Shown: positions 9,301 to 11,357 of the stretch, in pieces | Position numbering within the stretch: position 1 is the first letter of the stretch | Layout of the letters: every line of letters begins with the position of its first letter | Source of the DNA: JASFYU01 sp045046905 | GTDB taxonomy: Bacteria; Bacteroidota; Bacteroidia; Flavobacteriales; Flavobacteriaceae | Direction of reading: 5' to 3' | NCBI GenBank assembly: GCA_045046905.1 | Contig: JASFYU010000094.1 | Coordinates: forward strand, 1-11,357 | DNA: 11,357 bases | The notes under the pieces: generated by a model | The model's input: the letters and a program-made list of their open reading frames with translations, nothing else | What the model was told of the DNA's origin: nothing | Databases searched by the model: none | Position numbers and translations under genes: made by a program

Positions 9301-9453
9301 GCTAGTTACCACATTCAAGGCCGATTTGGTCAAGGCTTCACTTTCAAGTTTTTGAACTTGTTTCCAAAGGGCCTCATAGGAGTCACTGCTTTCTTGTGCT
9401 TGTGTCATCTGAGAGGACAGGATTAATACGAGTAGTACAAACAACTTTTTCAT
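3358..9453 (-). CDS. Secreted alpha-2-macroglobulin family protein with thioester
   Basis: A 2031-residue protein of the bacterial alpha-2-macroglobulin family, which traps proteases by reacting with them when the bait segment is cut. The chosen start (9453) gives a clean signal peptide, MKKLFVLLVLILSSQMTQA, cut before Gln; an in-frame ATG at 9474 would put seven uncharged residues ahead of it. There is no lipobox, so it is probably soluble in the periplasm. Residues about 25-370 are helical and partly TPR-like (CENAIREFPKSRGAEKC, 346-362). MG-type beta domains follow, with the MG2 signature FTDRSIYRPGQP (YRPGQP 596-601). Residues 1110-1237 form a tyrosine-rich bait-like segment. The A2M core starts near IRKNLQETAFFFPQ (1238). 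The thioester motif CNEQ is intact at 1482-1485 (4999-5010), followed by the thioester-domain signature WAWFNGGPDNRF. The C-terminal ~130 residues (MEFVHMKDMRAAAFEP...) match the bMG10 domain. No pbpC gene, the usual partner, is adjacent. A tandem repeat lies in the thioester domain. Confidence 0.95.
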   Translation of the reverse strand: MKKLFVLLVLILSSQMTQAQESSDSYEALWKQVQKLESEALTKSALNVVTSISEKAKEENNSVQLTKALLYTSKYALTLEEDAQLKIINDFKSEIKKAESPTKNVLESYLANLYWQFFQQNRHQFYNRTKTKEKIDSNDFRTWDLTTLFKKITVHFEASLENEAELIKTPVSKFDVILNKRKGSEDYRPTLFDLLAHAALDFYKKSENNITRPAQTFEVDNPELLCDGDTFTSLNIATEDHTSLQAKAICIYQKLLRLHSTSDKAYTFAEVNIERLHFIYQNATFENKDQQLLDVLQNAATASKGSLRASLYLFEIADLLNRQANTYQVKTNEKHRFKRKEALVICENAIREFPKSRGAEKCKALKSQILSKSLQLTTERHIPINTTTRLLVNYKNYAGLHLTARRISNLEFNQLEELYQEKKILAFLKKLPIAKDWTASLKNEDDYQTHSTEISMPPLGNGQYIILAEPKNKDNNTFSYSAIQATNMALTETQTHTHTYFQVINRNNGKPLAGAKLTFAYHINYTGPRLKKTLITDKTGTVTLALTKDNWSDVNITISHGEETAYFNDYYVSQRYDQNTPTTYYSCFLFTDRSIYRPGQPIYFKGIAVKNNKGKSSILEHTKVAIQIKDVNGQVLTTQEFTTSDYGSFAGEYVLPNNGLTGQFSIRVLSDKVNISGSTVFSVEEYKRPKFETSFKPVTETYKVNDSVTVKGTATAYAGSNITDAKISYRVKRVVYYPRWYYWHHPFNNTTPQEIAHGETTTDASGEYKINFKALPDNSVDQNNLPTFSYEITADVTDINGETHSTSSIVRVGYHTMTANIYIANPYDKDDKDNTMLISTNNLNGQFVPAQGTLKMYKLKAPENVLRPRTWPAPDYAGFSKEKFTKLYPHDAFSNEHNAATWKKGKLVWQSDFDTGKSTEITLDNAKKWDSGNYVIELETKDKFGQQVKDILQTTLFSHNDKILADNQLFQIKTDKESYVAGEIVKVTVLSSAKDMHVTVYVEKNRKIIDTRIIHLNKNSKTFTLPVKADDLGGFAITYSYAAYNSFQAGSLNIRVPYPSTDLEIETVTFRDKLQPGTDETWSFKIKGSKGDKVAAELLASMYDASLDTFRANYWGFNPLLKPTYYSNRTANAYRCFSSSSFNTYQSYTSYSYINQYFDSFNWFGLHIGYGNRLYRNRMMKNAVPVAMEIVADSESLDEVVIEGMADNKADVAFAGQELDNANKQEEENKTNFDDVKIRKNLQETAFFFPQLHTDKEGNVSFSFTTPEALTKWNLQLLAHTKNLESSVKRLHTLTQKELMVIPNAPRFLREGDKITISTKIANLTEKVLSGLAKLELIDALTGKNVSKELLISSPIGKNKTDRVGLGEASFKVDSMGNTQVSWRLTIPEGLQALQYKVIAKAGDFSDGEQNMLPVLTNRMLVTETLPMWVRSNQTKTFTLDKLKKTTSSTLRHHKLTLEITSNPAWYAVQALPYLMEYPYECNEQTFSKYYANTLASHIANSNPRIQEVFKQWANSDALVSTMEKNQELKSLLIQETPWLRDAQSETEQKKRIALLFNLNKMKSEQTITLNKLKQNQKSSGAWAWFNGGPDNRFITQHIITGFGHLKQLTSATLSNQTSDPLSDQNSMLKKAIRYLDNEFVKEYEHMKKYATKINDDHLSKTQIHYLYMRSFFKHIKSSKRVSKISSYYYGKAKKYWTNKRLYSKGMLALIMHRFKDTKTANKILRALEENSINSEELGMYWKANTNSWYWYQAPIETQALLIEAFSEIQADDIETVDNLKIWLLKNKQTNQWKTTKATTDAVYALLLQGSDWLSVTDAVAVLVGGKKIAPSKLENVKVEAGTGYYKTAWNSNEIKPEMGEIQISKKGEGLAWGALYWQYFEDLDKITSAETPLKLKKKLFLKKNTDTGEEISEITSKTNLKVGDLVRVRIELRVDRPMEFVHMKDMRAAAFEPINVLSQYKWQDGLGYYESTKDASTNFFFDYLPKGVYVFEYDLRVNNAGDFSNGITTIQSMYAPEFSSHSEGVRVKIK
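4579..4626 (-). repeat. In-frame 24-bp tandem repeat inside the macroglobulin gene
   Basis: Two adjoining 24-base units (4603-4626 and 4579-4602) match at 20 of 24 positions and encode TSATLSNQ and TSDPLSDQ (residues 1610-1625). The units are exact codon multiples, so the frame is kept. On the + strand the shared core is CTGAGCGnAnCCGAAGT. From memory, this resembles a short dispersed repeat (CTTCGACTACGCTCAGT-like) common in flavobacterial intergenic DNA. The insert falls in a loop between two helices of the thioester domain, just after FGHLKQL and before LKKAIRYLD. Confidence 0.7.
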
Positions 9454-9539
9454 AGGTATAAAATTACAGAACAAAGGTTTACAAAACCTATGCCATGTAC
9501 AACAATAAATGAGGGAACGCCTGTTTTGAGCGAGTAAAA

Positions 9540-9558
9540 CCTCTCCTCATAGGGGGGG
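9540..9558. repeat. Degenerate stem-loop with G7 run between SDR and macroglobulin genes
   Basis: CCTCTCC and a run of seven G flank TCATA. Read as + strand RNA this pairs over 7 bp, five G-C and two G-U; on the - strand, the coding direction here, two C-A mismatches weaken it. Directly to the left, GTTTT (9523-9527) and AAAAC (9536-9540) form a second small inverted repeat around GAGCGAGT. The whole looks like a decayed palindromic intergenic repeat rather than a terminator, since no T-run follows on either strand. Confidence 0.3.
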
Positions 9559-9608
9559 TGTTGGGTATTTCTGAAAAATAAAGTGTTCTTGCTATTGGGA
9601 GTGAAGAC

Positions 9609-10394
9609 CTATAAAGACTTCAACAAACCCCCATCAATCGGTATTTGAGTACCGGTAATATATGCGGCATGGTCCGAAGCCAAAAAAGCAACCAAATACC
9701 CATATTCTTTAGGGTCGCCAATACGTTCTAATGGTACTTTAGATTTCATATCTGCAAGTACCTCCGCTTCAGAGATACCAAGCTGTTCTGCTTTTTTGGA
9801 GTTTAGTTTAGCAATACGATTCGTATCAAAAAAACCGGTCAATAGGCTGTTTACCGTTATTTGGAATTCACCCACGTCGGTAGCCAGCGATTTCGCCCAA
9901 GTGACGACGGCAGCTCGAATGGCGTTTGATAAGGCTAAAAAAGACAACGGCTCTTTTACCGAAACGGAGGCCACATTAATAATTCGCCCCCATTTGTTTT
10001 TTTGCATCTGCTTCAGCGCGAGCTCGGTGGTGAAGACGACGGTTTTAAAAAGTAGATCAAAAGCTTCTTGATAGTCATTTGCATTTTTCTCCAAGGCATT
10101 TCCTGCTGCCGGACCCTGCGTATTGTTGATGAGAATATCTACCGAGTTGGTGTCAAAATAACGGGATATGATTTTTTTGTAACCTTCAAAATCAGAAAAA
10201 TCTACAAGCAAATATTGATGCTCTTGCCCTTCTTTAGTCGGCAGACTTTCTACTACGGCTTTTAACTTTGCCTCATTTCTTGCCATTAGGGTAATACTGG
10301 CACCGCTTTCGGCCAATTGTTGCGCAATAGCCTTGCCGATACCGCCACTACTACCGCCAACTAATGCTCTTTTGTTTTTTAATGTGATATTCAT
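9609..10394 (-). CDS. SDR-fold protein lacking the catalytic Tyr/Lys (FabG-like subgroup)
   Basis: A 261-residue short-chain dehydrogenase/reductase fold protein. The dinucleotide-binding glycine motif is GGSSGGIG (13-20) and the NNAG counterpart is NNTQG (90-94), followed by RIINVAS with Ser143. The C-terminal ITGTQIPIDGG matches FabG-type reductases. The classical active site is largely gone: where YxxSK is expected the protein reads LALSN, giving Leu153 for Tyr and Asn157 for Lys, and the usual Asn of the tetrad aligns with Leu115. I recall a conserved FabG-like SDR subgroup with imperfect cofactor and tetrad motifs, which this fits, so it is unlikely to be a decaying gene: the frame is intact and full length. 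Cytoplasmic; reaction unknown, and a NAD(P)H-dependent reductase name would overstate the evidence. The start follows an A-rich leader. The macroglobulin gene follows 155 bases downstream on the same strand. Confidence 0.9.
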   Translation of the reverse strand: MNITLKNKRALVGGSSGGIGKAIAQQLAESGASITLMARNEAKLKAVVESLPTKEGQEHQYLLVDFSDFEGYKKIISRYFDTNSVDILINNTQGPAAGNALEKNANDYQEAFDLLFKTVVFTTELALKQMQKNKWGRIINVASVSVKEPLSFLALSNAIRAAVVTWAKSLATDVGEFQITVNSLLTGFFDTNRIAKLNSKKAEQLGISEAEVLADMKSKVPLERIGDPKEYGYLVAFLASDHAAYITGTQIPIDGGLLKSL

Positions 10395-10850
10395 TTTTTT
10401 TATTTTTAAGGTACCACCATTTAGTTCCTCCTATAGGGTCAGGGGCTTTACATTCATATCAAACAGCATAAAAATTCGGTAGGTAGTAATTCACCAAAAT
10501 ATTCAGCTACATTTTCTTTGGATGAAATAGAGAACAGCTTTATTTTTTAGCTATTGCTACACTAAGATATATGAATCATATTTAATACCTTTTTAACCAT
10601 CTAATGTTGCATATAATTTGTTTCTTTTTCGCCTATATTTCAGTTTAGAATAAAACCATAACTATGGCTATTCTTTGATTTTATATTTCATCTAGGCAAA
10701 AATAATTCAAATGAAGAAATACGATATTACTTAATTAAAATGGTGTAAAAGCAAAGTTAGGGTAGGTGTGTGAAATTGGAATGTTGTTAATCTATGGTGT
10801 TTTTTTTGTAGAAGCTAGTTTCGAATTAGATGGGGTTTATAAACGTGTAT
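10395..10850. other. 456-base intergenic region without a recognisable gene
   Basis: This AT-rich stretch separates two leftward genes. I found no protein-like reading frame, tRNA or structured RNA family in it. It holds two possible leftward -7 elements (CAAAAATA 10697-10704 and CAAAGTTA 10752-10759), a dyad CCATA-AC-TATGG (10656-10667) and a 10-bp palindrome GTTTATAAAC (10835-10844) just after the OmpA stop. It presumably contains the end of the OmpA transcript and the promoter of the SDR gene. Confidence 0.5.
10697..10704 (-). promoter_or_regulatory. Possible -7 element upstream of the SDR gene
   Basis: CAAAAATA reads TATTTTTG on the - strand, a full match to the Bacteroidota -7 consensus TAnnTTTG. 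No TTG-type -33 box is found at the expected 17-23 base spacing, and it would leave a leader of about 300 bases before the SDR start. A second match, TAACTTTG at 10752-10759, also lacks a -33 box. Confidence 0.2.
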
Positions 10851-11357
10851 TTAGTTCCATCGAACAATAACAAGCTCACAACGCCTGTTCCATTCATGGT
10901 CTTCTTCGGTACAAGTTGTTTCAGGTTCACATTTTACAATAGGGGCTGATTCTCCATAGCCCTTGGCAATGACCCTATTGCTGGCAATACCATTTTTAAC
11001 CAAGAAATCTTTGGCCGCATCGGCTCGTTTTTGCGAAAGATTTCGGTTGTACTCACTATTTCCTCTAATATCGGTATGGGTGGCGATTTCTATTACCATA
11101 CCAGGGTTGTCTTTCATGGTTTTAATTACGCTTTGTAAACGTTCGCGAGATTCCCTTCGAAGATAACACAGGCTATAATCAAAATGAATTTCTTCAGTTT
11201 TGATAATGATACGCCCGTTTTCTTTTACGATACTTTCTTCAATTTTTTGTAAATGTTTTTTCGTGGCTTTTTCAAGAGCGATTCTTTCTTTTTCAATAAT
11301 AATTTTTTCTTTTCGGGTCTGAACTTCTTTGGCCTCTTTTTCTTTTTTAAGTTTTCT
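10851..11357 (-). CDS. OmpA-family protein, C-terminal part (5' partial)
   Basis: The reading frame is open to the right edge of the window; 168 residues are visible and the Met codon at 11117 is internal. Visible residues 1-45 are a highly charged Lys/Glu helix, probably coiled coil. An OmpA-like peptidoglycan-binding domain follows: IHFDYSLCYLRRES (57-70), VIEIATHTDIRGN (88-100), YNRNLSQKRAD (103-112) and VIAKGYGESAP (129-139). Asp96 and Arg111 sit 15 residues apart, as do the Asp and Arg that bind diaminopimelate in known OmpA domains. The ending, with Cys143, Cys149 and EEDHEWNRRCE, matches the C-(x)n-C-EEEHQLNRR ending I recall from Bacteroidota OmpA proteins, often those with PD40 repeats upstream. 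It likely anchors an envelope protein to peptidoglycan; the upstream domains are not visible. The SDR gene lies 456 bases downstream. Confidence 0.92.
   Translation of the reverse strand, partial: RKLKKEKEAKEVQTRKEKIIIEKERIALEKATKKHLQKIEESIVKENGRIIIKTEEIHFDYSLCYLRRESRERLQSVIKTMKDNPGMVIEIATHTDIRGNSEYNRNLSQKRADAAKDFLVKNGIASNRVIAKGYGESAPIVKCEPETTCTEEDHEWNRRCELVIVRWN

Noticed and set aside
9454..9474. Macroglobulin start seven codons upstream (MFCNFIP)
   Set aside because: It spoils the signal peptide by placing uncharged residues before MKK; the Met at 9453 gives a standard one.
2893..10394. A novel defence or secretion cassette made of DoxX, macroglobulin and SDR
   Set aside because: The gaps of 84 and 155 bases do not show tight coupling, no effector, nuclease or transporter is present, and the families have no established joint role; conservation of the order would be needed first.
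11115..11117. Short 88-residue OmpA protein starting at 11117
   Set aside because: The frame continues without a stop to the window edge, and the upstream residues include the first part of the OmpA domain (IHFDYS), so the Met is internal.

Overview
The window suggests a member of the Bacteroidota, most likely Flavobacteriaceae. It is AT-rich, its start codons follow A/T-rich leaders rather than Shine-Dalgarno sequences, and some gaps carry possible TAnnTTTG-type -7 elements. The gene set also fits: an HPRT-adenylate kinase fusion beside a short Obg GTPase, a very large periplasmic alpha-2-macroglobulin, and an OmpA protein ending in the pattern typical of flavobacterial OmpA proteins. The taxonomic call rests on these traits; no marker RNA gene is present.

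Layout. Bases 1-2833 are read rightward: the 3' part of a fused hypoxanthine phosphoribosyltransferase/adenylate kinase gene (1-993, 5' end missing), obgE (1119-2120), and a small DUF4136 lipoprotein gene (2306-2833). A strong stem-loop at 2833-2874 lies between the converging gene sets and probably terminates from both sides. Everything to its right is read leftward: a four-helix DoxX-family membrane protein (2893-3273), a 2031-residue alpha-2-macroglobulin with an intact CNEQ thioester motif (3358-9453), an SDR-fold protein that has lost most of its catalytic tetrad (9609-10394), a 456-base gap with no recognisable gene, and the C-terminal part of an OmpA-family protein whose 5' end lies beyond the right edge (10851-11357).

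How the genes relate. The first two are core genes: purine salvage with nucleotide balancing, and ribosome-associated GTPase control. The leftward genes are mostly envelope-related: a protease-trap-like secreted protein, an inner-membrane protein, and a peptidoglycan-anchoring OmpA domain. They are not clearly one operon, since the gaps are 84, 155 and 456 bases.

I see no CRISPR array, tRNA, rRNA, transposase, phage gene or recognisable defence cassette. The points most worth a second look are an in-frame 24-bp tandem repeat inside the thioester domain of the macroglobulin, which resembles a dispersed repeat; the tyrosine-rich bait-like segment followed by a TonB-receptor-like SLDEVVIEG motif in the same protein; the SDR without its Tyr/Lys/Asn catalytic residues; and the HPRT-adenylate kinase fusion.
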